Positions 39,745-51,159 are shown, counted from the stretch's first letter. The stretch is DNA of 64,000 nucleotides from Betaproteobacteria bacterium (GCA_016720425.1 JADKKQ010000006.1:191783-255782); one strand, 5' to 3'. Made by a program: numbers and translations. Notes: a model not told the origin generated them from the letters alone.

Positions 39745-40887
39745 GTGCCGATCCGTACCGCCGTGCTGCTTTGCCTGCTCGCCTTGTCGACCGCCGTCAC
39801 CGCCCAGGTGCGGGTCGGGCTGATGGTCTCCGCCACCGGGCCGACGACGGCGATCGGCATCCCGCAGAAGAACACCGGCGACCTGCTGCCGAAGAAGATC
39901 GGCGACGCCACCGTCGAGTACATCCAGTACGACGACGGCGGCGACACGACGCGCGCGGTGCAGAACGTGAAGAAGCTGCTGCAGGAGCACCGCGTCGACG
40001 CGATCATCGGGCCGTCGACGACGCCGAACGCGCTGGCCATGCTGGACTTCATCGCCGAGGGCAAGGTGCCGCTGCTGGCCACCGTCGGCACCTCGGCGGT
40101 GGTCGAGCCGCTGGACGCGAAGAAGCGCTGGGTGTTCAAGACCACGCAGAACGACGACCTGATCGCCGCGGCGCTGATCAAGCACATGGTCAGGACCGGC
40201 GTGAAGACCTACGGCTTCATCGGCTTCAAGGACCCCTACGGCGAGAACTGGTACCGCGTGTTCGCGCCGATGGCCGAGAAGGCCGGCATCCGGCTGGTGG
40301 CGACCGAGTACTACCAGCGCACCGACGCCAGCGTCACCGGACAGGTGCTGAAGCTGGTGCTCGCCAGGCCCGAGGCGATGCTGATCGCCGGCGTCGGCGG
40401 GCCCGCGGTGCTGCCGCAGTGGACGCTGCGCGACCAGGGCTACAAGGGGACGATCTACCAGACGCACGGCGTCGCGACCGACGACTTCATCCGTCTGGGC
40501 AAGGACCGGGTCGAGGGCACGATCCTCGCCGCCGGGCCGATGCTGGTCATCGACGAGATCCCCGACGCCAACCCGGTGAAGAAGGTCGCCACCGCGTACA
40601 TCGGTGCCTACGAGAAGCAGTTCGGGCAGAAGCCGGCGACGTTCGGGGCCAACACCTGGGACTCGGGCCTCATCCTGCAGCGCGCGATTCCGGTGGCGCT
40701 CAGGAAGGCGAAGCCCGGCAGCGAGGCCTTTCGCGTCGCGCTGCGCGACGCGATCGAGCAGGAGCGCGAGATCGTCGGTTGCCAGGGCGTGTTCAACATG
40801 AGCCCCACCAACCACAACGGCATGGACGAGCGCGCCCGCGTGCTGGTGACGGTGAAGGACGGCAGGTTCCGGCTCCTGCCCGAGTGA
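39745..40887 (+). CDS. Periplasmic binding protein, branched-chain amino acid ABC transporter type
   Basis: A 380-residue protein from a GTG start. An N-terminal signal peptide (about 1-20, cut near VTAQ) leads to a Leu/Ile/Val-binding-type fold (VRVGLMVSATGPTTAIG, IIGPSTTPNALAM, FGANTWDSGLIL). This family carries amino acids, aromatic acids or other small carboxylates to an ABC transporter. No permease or ATPase genes are adjacent, so it may be an orphan. Its stop overlaps the next gene's GTG start. Confidence 0.82.
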   Translation: MPIRTAVLLCLLALSTAVTAQVRVGLMVSATGPTTAIGIPQKNTGDLLPKKIGDATVEYIQYDDGGDTTRAVQNVKKLLQEHRVDAIIGPSTTPNALAMLDFIAEGKVPLLATVGTSAVVEPLDAKKRWVFKTTQNDDLIAAALIKHMVRTGVKTYGFIGFKDPYGENWYRVFAPMAEKAGIRLVATEYYQRTDASVTGQVLKLVLARPEAMLIAGVGGPAVLPQWTLRDQGYKGTIYQTHGVATDDFIRLGKDRVEGTILAAGPMLVIDEIPDANPVKKVATAYIGAYEKQFGQKPATFGANTWDSGLILQRAIPVALRKAKPGSEAFRVALRDAIEQEREIVGCQGVFNMSPTNHNGMDERARVLVTVKDGRFRLLPE

Positions 40888-41459
40888 TCGCCGGCATCCT
40901 GCTCGCCGCCGGTCGCGCCTCGCGCTACGGCGGCGCGAAGCTCGCCGCGCCGCTCGCCGGCGAGGGCGGGAGCGTCGGGGTCGTCGCCTGCCGCAACCTC
41001 GTCGCCGCGCTGCCGTACTCGGTGGCGGTCGTCCGCCCCGGCGACGCCGCGCTCGCCGCCGCGCTGCAGCGTGCGGGGGCGCAGGTGATCGCCTGCCCCG
41101 ACGCCGACCGCGGCATGGGGACGAGCCTCGCGTTCGCGGTCGCTGCGGCGCACACCGCCGACGGCTGGGTCGTCGCGCTGGCCGACATGCCCTGGGTCGG
41201 GCCGTCGACCATGCGCGCCGTGGCCGCTGCGGTCGCGGCCGGCGCCGAGGTCGCGGCACCGTTCCATCGCGGCGCGCGGGGGCATCCGGTCGGCTTCGGT
41301 CGCGTGTGCCTGCCGGCGCTGCTCGCGCTGGCCGGCGACGAGGGTGCGCGGGGGATCGTCGCGGCGTGGGGGGGTCGCGTGCGCCGGATCGACGTCGACG
41401 ATCCCGGCTGCCTGCGCGACGTCGACCGGCCGGCGGACCTCGAAGGCGGGAGGGCCTAG
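40884..41459 (+). CDS. MobA/MocA-like nucleotidyltransferase
   Basis: A 191-residue protein starting with GTG inside the preceding stop codon. The N-terminal LLAAGRASRYGGAKL (about 6-20) is the nucleotide-binding loop of MobA/MocA-type enzymes, and VVALADMPWVGPSTM matches their metal-binding aspartate segment. Such proteins attach CMP or GMP to molybdenum cofactor. No molybdoenzyme gene is nearby, so the partner is unclear. Confidence 0.78.
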   Translation: MIAGILLAAGRASRYGGAKLAAPLAGEGGSVGVVACRNLVAALPYSVAVVRPGDAALAAALQRAGAQVIACPDADRGMGTSLAFAVAAAHTADGWVVALADMPWVGPSTMRAVAAAVAAGAEVAAPFHRGARGHPVGFGRVCLPALLALAGDEGARGIVAAWGGRVRRIDVDDPGCLRDVDRPADLEGGRA

Positions 41460-41470
41460 CGGAGTTCTAC

Positions 41471-41575
41471 CGAGGCGGCACGAAGAAGACTGCACTCCCG
41501 TGGGAACGCCTTCAGGCGCGAATGCAGTCTAAGAGCCGCGATTGGCGGCTGAAGCCGCTCCTGCAAAGACCCTCG
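41471..41575. repeat. Dispersed 105-bp intergenic repeat, copy 2
   Basis: Homologous along its whole length to 22676-22780. It contains the hairpin half-sites GCGGCT and AGCCGC. It fills most of the gap between the MobA-like gene and the convergent GGDEF/EAL gene. Confidence 0.7.
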
Positions 41576-41608
41576 TTGGATACTTCATGGTGCCGGATCA
41601 ACAAGGCG

Positions 41609-43924
41609 TCAGTGCGCCGTCGGCCACATGTCGTGCTGGACGCCGTGGATGCGGGCCTCGTCCGCCTGCAACGCCCACCATTTGACGAAGTCGAGCTCTT
41701 CCAGCGGATGCGAGATCAGGTAGCCCTGCGCCTCCTCGCAGCCCAGGCTCTTCAGGAACGCGAACTGCGCCGCGGTCTCGACGCCCTCGGCGATGACGCG
41801 CAGGCCGAGCGAGTGCGACAGCGCGATGATCGCCTGGGTGATCGTCTCGTCGCTCTTGTTGAGGTCCAGTCCGCGGACGAACCGCTGGTCGATCTTGAGG
41901 CTCTGGATCGGCAGGCGCGCGAGATAGGACAGGCTCGAATAGCCGGTGCCGAAGTCGTCGACGGTGATCGAGATGCCGCGCTGCTGCAGCTTGACCAGCG
42001 TGTCGACGGCGCGCTCGGGGTGGGTGATGATCACGCTTTCGGTGATCTCGAGGTCGAGGTACCGCGACGGCAGCCCGGACGAGGTCAGCGCTTCCTCGAC
42101 GATGTTGAGCCAGCCTTCGTGCTGCAGCTGCTGCACGGAGAGATTGACCGAGAGCCGCAGCGGCATGCCGATCAGGTGCCAGGCGTTGACCTGGCGGCAG
42201 GCTTCGCGCAGCACGCGCGCGCCCAGCGGGTGGATCATCCCCGACTCCTCGGCCACGGGAATGAAATCGGCCGGCATGACGACGCCGCGCACGGGGTCGC
42301 GCCAGCGGACCAGCGCCTCGACGCCCATCGTCCGCCCGGAGCGCAGGTCGATCTGCGGCTGGTAGACGAGGAAGAACTCGTTGCCGATGAGGCCCCGGCG
42401 CATGTCGGTCTCGAGCTGCAGCCGCTGCTGCACGCTGGCGTTCATGTCGGCGGTGTAGAAGCGATAGGCATTGCGGCCGGCACCCTTCGACGCGTACATC
42501 GCCGTGTCGGCCTGCTTGATCAGCGTGACCGGATCGCCGCCGTCCAGCGGATACATCGACACGCCGATCGAGCAGGTCAGCGTCGGCACCTGGTCGGACA
42601 GGCGGAACGGGGCCAGGAACGACTCGCGGACGCGCGCCAGCACCGTCATCGTCTCGAAGGTCGCGTGCGCCGGGTCGAGCCCGGGCAGCACCAGCACGAA
42701 CTCGTCGCCGCCGAGCCGGGCGACGGTGTCGGTCTCGCGGACCGCGTGGGTGAGCCGCTGCGCGACGGCCTGCAGCAGCTGGTCGCCGGCGTCGTGTCCG
42801 AGCGTGTCGTTGATGCGCTTGAAGTGGTCGAAGTCGAGGAACACGCAGGCGACGTGCGTCCCGTCGCGCTGCGCCTGGGCGATGATCTGTTTCAGCCGCT
42901 GGTTGAGCAGCGACCGGTTGGGCAGGCCGGTCAGGATGTCGTGCTGCGCGAGCTTGAACGCCTGCGCGGTGGCGACCTCGAGCTCGCGCGTGCGCTGCGC
43001 CACCTTGTCCTCGAGCGTGCGCTGGTAGTTGTCGACCTCCGACTGCGACACCGCGAGGCGCTGCGTCATCTGGTTGAACGCGTGGGTGAGGTGCCCGAGC
43101 TCGTCCGAGGAGCTGGGCGGCACGTAGACGTCGAGCTTGCCGGCGCCCACGGCGGAGGACGCGCGCACCAGCCGGCGCATCGGCGACACCAGCCGCTTGG
43201 TCAGCAGCATCGCCGACCCGATCGCCAGCAGCACGAGCAGCGCCGCCAGCGTGGTGCCACCGACGAGCAGCTTGCGGAACTGCGCCTGCTGGCGCTCGAA
43301 GGTCATGCCGACGCGGATGTAGCCGAGCGGGCCGCCGGGCGGCGCGAGCGCGGCGGCGAAGCGATCCGGCGGCGTGCCGGCGAGGTCCGGCAGCGCATTG
43401 GCGGCGATCGTCGTCTGCGCGCCGCGCACCGGGGCGATCAGTTCGATGAAGCGCTGTCCCTGCACGTGCAGGTCGGCGGCGGCGATCGCCTGCGCGGGCG
43501 TCGCGCCGGCGTTCGGCAGCCGGGCGGGGGGCAGGGTGAGCGCGGCGAGCGAGTCGCCGAACCGGCGCTCGGCGATCTGGTTGCGGGCGGCGTCGAGCAC
43601 CGCCACGTAGGCGATGTCGCCCTCGGGCGGCAGCGTGTCCAGCACCGCGTTGATCGCGCTGCGGTCGTCGGCCTGCAGGCCGCGCTCGGAGAGCTCGGCC
43701 AGCATCGTGGCGACCGTCCGGCCCTGGGCGCGCAGCCCGCTTTCCTCGTCGCGCAGCTGCTGCCAAAGGTAGAAGCCCGTCGTCGCGACGACGGTGAACA
43801 GCACCAGTCCGACGGTCAGCAGGTTGAGCTTGGCCAGGAGGCCCATGCGCACCGGCGGCAGGTTCGCCGGCATCGTCGCGTCGCGTTCCGCGGGGGCGAG
43901 CTGTCGGCGCAGGTTCCTGATCAC
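41609..43924 (-). CDS. Membrane-bound GGDEF-EAL cyclic-di-GMP protein
   Basis: A 771-residue sensor enzyme. Order: TM1 (about 34-54), a periplasmic domain (about 55-217), TM2 (about 220-241), HAMP (about 242-295), a short coiled coil, GGDEF (405-409) and EAL (536-538, in GVEALVRW). Both active-site motifs are intact, and an RxxD inhibitory site (RETD, 396-399) stands five residues before GGDEF. It could therefore make and break cyclic di-GMP; which activity dominates cannot be told. EAL-domain metal and catalytic motifs (ITESVII, DDFGTGYSSLSYL, EGVET) are also intact. Confidence 0.92.
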   Translation of the reverse strand: MIRNLRRQLAPAERDATMPANLPPVRMGLLAKLNLLTVGLVLFTVVATTGFYLWQQLRDEESGLRAQGRTVATMLAELSERGLQADDRSAINAVLDTLPPEGDIAYVAVLDAARNQIAERRFGDSLAALTLPPARLPNAGATPAQAIAAADLHVQGQRFIELIAPVRGAQTTIAANALPDLAGTPPDRFAAALAPPGGPLGYIRVGMTFERQQAQFRKLLVGGTTLAALLVLLAIGSAMLLTKRLVSPMRRLVRASSAVGAGKLDVYVPPSSSDELGHLTHAFNQMTQRLAVSQSEVDNYQRTLEDKVAQRTRELEVATAQAFKLAQHDILTGLPNRSLLNQRLKQIIAQAQRDGTHVACVFLDFDHFKRINDTLGHDAGDQLLQAVAQRLTHAVRETDTVARLGGDEFVLVLPGLDPAHATFETMTVLARVRESFLAPFRLSDQVPTLTCSIGVSMYPLDGGDPVTLIKQADTAMYASKGAGRNAYRFYTADMNASVQQRLQLETDMRRGLIGNEFFLVYQPQIDLRSGRTMGVEALVRWRDPVRGVVMPADFIPVAEESGMIHPLGARVLREACRQVNAWHLIGMPLRLSVNLSVQQLQHEGWLNIVEEALTSSGLPSRYLDLEITESVIITHPERAVDTLVKLQQRGISITVDDFGTGYSSLSYLARLPIQSLKIDQRFVRGLDLNKSDETITQAIIALSHSLGLRVIAEGVETAAQFAFLKSLGCEEAQGYLISHPLEELDFVKWWALQADEARIHGVQHDMWPTAH

Positions 43925-43946
43925 GGTGTCGGCGGCCTGGGGGAGG

Positions 43947-44576
43947 TCAGTGCCCGGCCGCCGGCCCGGCCCGTTGCAGCGCCGGCTTGGCGTGGCCCCT
44001 GGCCGCCGCGGGGAGGATGCGGTCGACCGCGGCGATCGCCATCGCCGAGAGCAGGAACGCCACGTGGATCACCGTCTGCCAGAGCAGCGTCTTCTCGTCG
44101 TAGGCGGCGGCGTTGATGAACGTCTTCAGCAGGTGGATCGACGAGATGCCGATGATCGCCGTGGCGAGCTTGACCTTGAGCACCGAGGCGTTGACGTGGG
44201 ACAGCCACTCCGGCTGGTCGGGGTGATCCTCGAGGTGCATCCGCGACACGAAGGTCTCGTAGCCGCCGACGATGACCATGATCAGCAGGTTCGAGATCAT
44301 CACCACGTCGATGAGCCCCAGCACCACCAGCATGATCACCGTCTCCGACGGCGTCTTCATCGTGGCGGCCGCCTGGCCCGGCGGCGCGGTCGCGGCCACG
44401 ATCTGCTGGATCGCCGACTGGCTGCCGAAGGCCGCCTCGACCAGGTGCGTGAGCTCGACCCAGAAGTGCCAGACGTAGACGCCCTGGGCGACGATCAGGC
44501 CGAGATAGAGCGGGAGTTGCAGCCACCGGCTCATGAAGATGAGCTGCGGTATCGGGCGGAGGAAGAGCTTCGACAT
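43947..44576 (-). CDS. UPF0114 (YqhA-like) membrane protein
   Basis: A 209-residue protein with about four hydrophobic segments. It matches the UPF0114/TIGR00645 family in PLYLGLIVAQGVYVW, LGLIDVVMISNLLIMVIVGGYE and KLATAIIGISSIHLLK. Function is unknown. The ATG at 44576 is preferred to a TTG two codons earlier. It lies 22 nt upstream of the GGDEF/EAL gene on the same strand. Confidence 0.85.
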   Translation of the reverse strand: MSKLFLRPIPQLIFMSRWLQLPLYLGLIVAQGVYVWHFWVELTHLVEAAFGSQSAIQQIVAATAPPGQAAATMKTPSETVIMLVVLGLIDVVMISNLLIMVIVGGYETFVSRMHLEDHPDQPEWLSHVNASVLKVKLATAIIGISSIHLLKTFINAAAYDEKTLLWQTVIHVAFLLSAMAIAAVDRILPAAARGHAKPALQRAGPAAGH

Positions 44577-44762
44577 CGGCAACGAGGCGGTTTGATGCTG
44601 TCAACTCGCGAGTCTAGCACCACGAGGCGCTGCCGTGGGGCCGCCCTGCGGCTCGCGAGTTGCGGCGCGCCGTAAGCCTGTCGTAAGTCTGGCGTTCTAT
44701 AAAGTGAGCGGCAGACGGCGGGTTCCGACCGGCCGCGCCTTGCACTGCGTCAAACCGGCGCG

Positions 44763-44792
44763 TTGCGCGGACGCCGCGCGTTTGGTTAGACT
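44763..44792 (+). promoter_or_regulatory. Putative promoter of acsA
   Basis: TTGCGC (44763-44768), an 18-nt spacer and TAGACT (44787-44792) lie about 70 nt before the acsA start. The -10 is good; the -35 is moderate. Confidence 0.45.
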
Positions 44793-44860
44793 GCGTCGTT
44801 TTCCCAGAATACGGTGCGCCCCTCGTCGCGCATCGCCGACCCCCTGGAGGAGAAGGCAGC

Positions 44861-46825
<1,965 letters not shown>

Positions 46826-46907
46826 CCCCGCCGGTTGCGGGTAGAATGCGGGCGGCGTTCCCTCGGGGCGCCGCCCGTTCACTTTTTCGCGACCCGCGCA
46901 CCCTCTC

Positions 46908-47246
46908 TTGTCCGACCTCGGCAACACGCTCTTCTGGCTGCGCCTGGTGCAGCTCGTGCTCGCCATCCCGCTGCTGGCCATCGTCGGGCAGGGCATCGTC
47001 CACTTCCTGGCGCGGGCGTTCGGCCAGGACCCCAAGGTCAACTTCTTCTATCGGCTGCTGGAGGTCGTCGGCTCGCCGGTGACGCGGCTGGCCCGTTTCA
47101 TCGCGCCGAAATTCGTCGCCGACCGGCACCTGCCGCTGGTCGCGCTGTCGCTGCTCGCCGTCGGCTACGTGTGGACGATGATCGCGATCGCCAATGCCTG
47201 CATCGGCGCCGGCCTGCCGGTCGCGCAGTGCCTGCAGGCGAATTGA
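46908..47246 (+). CDS. Small predicted membrane protein
   Basis: A 112-residue protein with two clear hydrophobic segments (LRLVQLVLAIPLLAIVGQGI and LPLVALSLLAVGYVWTMIAI). The middle (FGQDPKVNFFYRLLEVVGSPV) is conserved-looking and resembles small membrane proteins of proteobacteria, but no function is recognised. It uses a TTG start. A TAGAAT box about 65 nt upstream may be its -10. Confidence 0.65.
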   Translation: MSDLGNTLFWLRLVQLVLAIPLLAIVGQGIVHFLARAFGQDPKVNFFYRLLEVVGSPVTRLARFIAPKFVADRHLPLVALSLLAVGYVWTMIAIANACIGAGLPVAQCLQAN

Positions 47247-47257
47247 GACCGGGCACG

Positions 47258-47839
47258 ATGGCACTGTCCACGCGACTGCAGCGCACCTTCTGCAACCAGA
47301 TGGCGGCCTGGTGCATGCTGTTCCGCCGCCGCGACATGGCGATGACCTGGTATCGGCGGATGCTGGCCCTCGACCCGCGCGACACGCTGGCGCTGGCCTC
47401 GCTGGGGTTCCAGCACGCGCGCGCCGGCGAGAACCGCGACGCGCTGGCGCTGTTCGACCAGGTGATCGCGATCACGCCCGACGACGCCGACGCGCACTTC
47501 AACCGCGCGTTCCTGCTGCAGGAGCTGAACGACCACGACGCCGCGATTGCGGCGTTCGGCGCGGCGATCGCGCGCAACCCGGAGCACGACCGCGCGCACT
47601 ACGGCCTCGCGCTGTCGCTGATCGCGACACACCGCTTGGACGAGGCCGTCGCACCGCTGAGGAAGAACACCAAGCTGCAGCCGATGAGTCCCTACGGGTG
47701 GTACCAGCTCGCGCGCGTCCAGCGCGACCTCGGCCGGCTCGACGAGACGCAGAAGATTCTCGATCACCTCGCGACCTTCGAACCCAAGGTCGCACGGCAG
47801 CTGGAGCGCGAGACCGGGCTGAAGGCCGGCACCGGTTAG
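47258..47839 (+). CDS. Tetratricopeptide repeat protein
   Basis: A 193-residue protein made largely of TPR units, about four, seen as repeats of A-x2-W/L-x2-LG...A...F-x-A-x3-P (for example ALASLGFQHARAGENRDALALFDQVI and AHFNRAFLLQELNDHDAAIAAFGAAI in part). It has no signal peptide. TPRs mediate protein contacts; partner unknown. It starts 11 nt after the small membrane protein gene and is probably co-transcribed with it. Confidence 0.82.
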   Translation: MALSTRLQRTFCNQMAAWCMLFRRRDMAMTWYRRMLALDPRDTLALASLGFQHARAGENRDALALFDQVIAITPDDADAHFNRAFLLQELNDHDAAIAAFGAAIARNPEHDRAHYGLALSLIATHRLDEAVAPLRKNTKLQPMSPYGWYQLARVQRDLGRLDETQKILDHLATFEPKVARQLERETGLKAGTG

Positions 47840-47902
47840 TCGTCGCAGCGACATTGCTGCGCTGCAACCCGGCAATGCCGGTCATTTCTCGGCGACGAGT
47901 GC

Positions 47903-47932
47903 TTGTTGCACCGCGCGGAATGTCGTTATACT
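47903..47932 (+). promoter_or_regulatory. Putative promoter of the symporter operon
   Basis: TTGTTG (47903-47908), an 18-nt spacer and TATACT (47927-47932) lie about 120 nt before the small-subunit start. Confidence 0.5.
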
Positions 47933-48053
47933 CCGCCAACTTTGGTCGCTCGACCGGGGTCGGTGGCGCCGCGAAACGCTGTTGCCAATAACGCGCGCCC
48001 GCCATTTCGGGATCGTCGGATTGTCCATCGCTGTCCTTCAGGAGGAGCCTTCC

Positions 48054-48320
48054 ATGCAGTTGTCCGAGAAGCATCGGGAGTACTGGAGCAAGAATCTCTC
48101 CATCACGGGGATATTGCTCCTGGTCTGGTTCGTAGCCACGTTCGTGGTCGGCTATTTCGCGCGGGAAATCAACGGCGTCAATTTCTTCGGCTGGCCGCTC
48201 GCGTTCTACATGTGCGCGCAGGGCTCGCTGATCATCTACGTGGTCATCATCTGGTTCTACGCGCGTTACATGAACACCCTCGATGAGAAGTACGGCGTGG
48301 CGGAAGGAGAAGAGCAATGA
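48054..48320 (+). CDS. Symporter small subunit (DUF4212)
   Basis: An 88-residue protein with two membrane spans (ITGILLLVWFVATFVVGYF and FYMCAQGSLIIYVVIIWFYA). It is the usual small partner of VC_2705-type solute:sodium symporters. A strong AGGAGGAG site precedes the ATG. It overlaps the large-subunit gene by four bases. Confidence 0.9.
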   Translation: MQLSEKHREYWSKNLSITGILLLVWFVATFVVGYFAREINGVNFFGWPLAFYMCAQGSLIIYVVIIWFYARYMNTLDEKYGVAEGEEQ

Positions 48321-50422
48321 GCGGCGGCACCGGCGGCATGTTCTCGGGGGGATCGCAGAAGGCGTTCACCTCCAACCTGAAGAAGATCTACACCTGGTAC
48401 ACCGGCGGCTTTCTCGTCTTCGTCGTCGCGCTGACCATCCTCGAGCAGATGGGGCTGCCGCGCAACTGGATCGGCTACGTCTTCCTGCTGGCCACCGTCG
48501 GGCTGTACGCCGGCATCGGCATCATGAGCCGGACGTCGGACGCGGCCGAGTACTACGTCGCCGGACGGCGCGTGCCCGCGCTGTTCAACGGCATGGCGAC
48601 CGGCGCCGACTGGATGAGCGCGGCGTCGTTCATCGGCATGGCCGGGACGCTCTACCTCACCGGCTTCGGCGGCCTGGCGTTCATCATCGGCTGGACCGGC
48701 GGCTACTGCCTGGTCGCGCTGCTGCTGGCGCCGTACCTGCGCAAGTTCGGGCAGTTCACGATTCCCGACTTCCTCGGCGCGCGCTACGGCGGCAACATCC
48801 CGCGGACGATCGGCATCATCGCCGCGATCCTCTGCTCGTTCACCTACGTGGTGGCGCAGATCTACGGCGTCGGCCTCATCACCACGCGCCTCACCGGCGT
48901 GCCGTTCGAGATCGGGATCTTCCTGGGCCTGGGCGGCATTCTGGTCTGCTCGTTCCTGGGCGGGATGCGCGCGGTCACCTGGACGCAGGTCGCGCAGTAC
49001 ATCATCCTGATCGTCGCCTACATGATCCCCGTGGTCTGGCTGTCGGTGAAGTACACCGGCGTGCCGGTGCCGCAGGCGATCTACGGCAGCGTGCTGCAGA
49101 AGGTCACCGAGCGCGAGGAAGTGCTGCTGAAGGACCCGAAGGAACTCGAGGTCCGCGGCATCTACAAGGCGCGCGCCGACGAGGCCTCGGCCAAGCTCAA
49201 GGGCCTGCCGGGATCCTTCGACGCCGGCAAGCAGCAGCTCGCCGCGAACGTCGACAAGCTGAAGGCCGACAACGCGCCGGCCGACCAGATCGCAGCCGCC
49301 GAGAAGGCCGTGTCGGCGTATCCGAAGGACGCGGCGGCGGCGAAGGCGCAGTGGACCAAGGACGCCGGCGCGGCCGCGCGAGCGGCGCCGCCGCTGCGCC
49401 ATGCGCAGGCTTTCCCGGGCAAGGACGAGGCCGCGCAGGACGTCTCGCGCCGCAACTTCCTGGCGCTGGTGTTCTGCCTGATGGTCGGCACGGCTGCGTT
49501 GCCGCACATCCTGATGCGCTACTACACCACGCCGTCGGTGAAGGAAGCGCGCCAGTCGGTGTTCTGGTCGCTGTTCTTCATCTTCCTGCTGTACTTCACC
49601 GCGCCGGCGCTGGCGGTGCTGGCCAAGTACGACGTCTACAGCTTCCTCGTCGGCACCGACTTCTCCAAACTGCCGCAGTGGGTGGCGTCGTGGACCAAGG
49701 TCGATCCATCGCTGCTGTCGATCGTCGACGTCAACAAGGACGGCATCGTGCAGCTGGCGGAAATCGCCATCGGCGGCGACATCGTCGTGCTCGCGACACC
49801 GGAGATCGCCGGGCTGCCCTACGTGATCTCGGGGCTGGTCGCGGCGGGCGGCCTCGCCGCGGCGCTGTCGACCGCGGACGGCCTGTTGCTGACCATCGCC
49901 AACGCGCTGTCGCACGACTTCTACTACAAGATGCTCGATCCCAATGCATCGACCGCGCGGCGGGTGACGATTTCCAAGATCCTGCTGCTGGTCGTCGCGT
50001 TGGCGGCGGCTTCGGTGGCGGCGCAGAAGCCGGCCGACATCCTGTTCCTCGTGTCCGCGGCGTTCTCGCTGGCCGCGGCCGGGTTCTTCCCGGCGCTGGT
50101 GCTGGGGATCTTCTGGAAGCGCGCCAACAAGTGGGGCGCGACGCTGGGGATGATGGCCGGTCTCGGCGTCACGTTCTACTACATGGCGGTCACGCAGCCG
50201 TGGCTGCGCAGCGTGTTCGGCGTGACCAGCCCGATCGCCGACAACATCTGGTGGGGCATCCAGCCGATCTCGGCCGGGCTGTGGGGCGTGCCGCTGGGCT
50301 TCATTGTGATCATCGTCGTCAGCCTGTTGACGCCGGCGCCGGACAAGGAGACGCAGGACCTGGTCGAGCACGTCCGCTACCCGAACCTCGTCGGCGACAC
50401 GATGAAGACGCTGGGGACCTGA
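48317..50422 (+). CDS. Sodium:solute symporter, acetate permease-like (VC_2705 type)
   Basis: A 701-residue, about 13-span transporter of the SSS family (SRTSDAAEYYVAGRRVPALFNGMATGADWMSAASFIG in part; PDFLGARYGG). It probably takes up acetate or another short carboxylate, in keeping with acsA upstream. A long hydrophilic stretch (about residues 250-375) rich in Ala, Lys and Asp splits the membrane core. A canonical EF-hand-like loop, DVNKDGIVQLAE, occupies residues 471-482 (nt 49727-49762). A perfect terminator follows the stop. Confidence 0.88.
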   Translation: MSGGTGGMFSGGSQKAFTSNLKKIYTWYTGGFLVFVVALTILEQMGLPRNWIGYVFLLATVGLYAGIGIMSRTSDAAEYYVAGRRVPALFNGMATGADWMSAASFIGMAGTLYLTGFGGLAFIIGWTGGYCLVALLLAPYLRKFGQFTIPDFLGARYGGNIPRTIGIIAAILCSFTYVVAQIYGVGLITTRLTGVPFEIGIFLGLGGILVCSFLGGMRAVTWTQVAQYIILIVAYMIPVVWLSVKYTGVPVPQAIYGSVLQKVTEREEVLLKDPKELEVRGIYKARADEASAKLKGLPGSFDAGKQQLAANVDKLKADNAPADQIAAAEKAVSAYPKDAAAAKAQWTKDAGAAARAAPPLRHAQAFPGKDEAAQDVSRRNFLALVFCLMVGTAALPHILMRYYTTPSVKEARQSVFWSLFFIFLLYFTAPALAVLAKYDVYSFLVGTDFSKLPQWVASWTKVDPSLLSIVDVNKDGIVQLAEIAIGGDIVVLATPEIAGLPYVISGLVAAGGLAAALSTADGLLLTIANALSHDFYYKMLDPNASTARRVTISKILLLVVALAAASVAAQKPADILFLVSAAFSLAAAGFFPALVLGIFWKRANKWGATLGMMAGLGVTFYYMAVTQPWLRSVFGVTSPIADNIWWGIQPISAGLWGVPLGFIVIIVVSLLTPAPDKETQDLVEHVRYPNLVGDTMKTLGT

Positions 50423-50451
50423 CCGCTCGCGTCAGCGCGAGTCGGACGACG

Positions 50452-50479
50452 AAAAAGGCCCGCTTCGGCGGGCCTTTTT
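50452..50479. terminator. Perfect bidirectional intrinsic terminator
   Basis: A 12-bp perfect stem (50452-50463 with 50468-50479) closes a TTCG loop. The stem begins with five A and ends with five T, so it can stop transcription in both directions: from the symporter operon on the left and from the GST gene on the right. Confidence 0.93.
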
Positions 50480-50547
50480 CCATGTCGCGCACCGGTACGC
50501 GGGGCGGCGCTCGTGGCCGCAGGCCCGGCAGGTGGTGCGCTGCCGGG

Positions 50548-51159
50548 TCAGCCGGCCGGCGGCGCGGTGTCGGCGAAGGAGGCGCGCTTGCCCAGCTTTT
50601 CCGCCAGCCGCGCGAGGTTGGGATGCGCGTCGCGCCAGTCGAAATCGGGCAGGCGCAGATCGAGGTAGCCGAGGGCGCAGCCGGTGGCGATGTCGGCGAG
50701 CGAGTAGCCGTCGCCGTGGCACCAGGGCTTGTCGGCCAGTTCGCGCGCGAGTTCGGCGACACCCTGCTCGACCTTCCGTCGCTGTCGCTCGATCCACGCG
50801 TCGCTCTGCTGCGCGGCGGGACGGTTCCGCTCGAGGACGATGGCGACGGTGGCGTCGCAGACCCCGTCGGCGAGCGCCTCCCAGCGCTTGACGGTGATCC
50901 GCTGCCGCGCGGGCTCGGGAATCAGCCGGCTCACCGGGCTCACGCTGTCGAGGTACTCGACGATCACGCGCGAATCGTAGACGTGCAGGCCGTCCTCGAC
51001 GATCAGCACCGGAATCTTGGCCAGTGGGTTCACCGCGGCGACGGTGGGCTCGTCGGCGACCGGGGAGACCTCGACCAGCGAGTACTCGATCTTCTTCTCG
51101 GCCAGCGCGATGCGCACCTTCCGGGCGTAGGGACTGGTCGGCGAAGCGAGGAGTTTCAC
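50548..51159 (-). CDS. Glutathione S-transferase-family protein
   Basis: A 203-residue protein with an N-terminal thioredoxin-like domain (MKLLASPTSPYARKVRIAL, then KIPVLIVEDG and VYDSRVIVEYL for glutathione binding) and a helical C-terminal domain (SLADIATGCALGYLDL). The serine near residue 9 (SPYARK) is the likely catalytic residue, as in bacterial zeta/beta-like forms. It starts with GTG and is divergent from purB. Confidence 0.88.
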   Translation of the reverse strand: MKLLASPTSPYARKVRIALAEKKIEYSLVEVSPVADEPTVAAVNPLAKIPVLIVEDGLHVYDSRVIVEYLDSVSPVSRLIPEPARQRITVKRWEALADGVCDATVAIVLERNRPAAQQSDAWIERQRRKVEQGVAELARELADKPWCHGDGYSLADIATGCALGYLDLRLPDFDWRDAHPNLARLAEKLGKRASFADTAPPAG

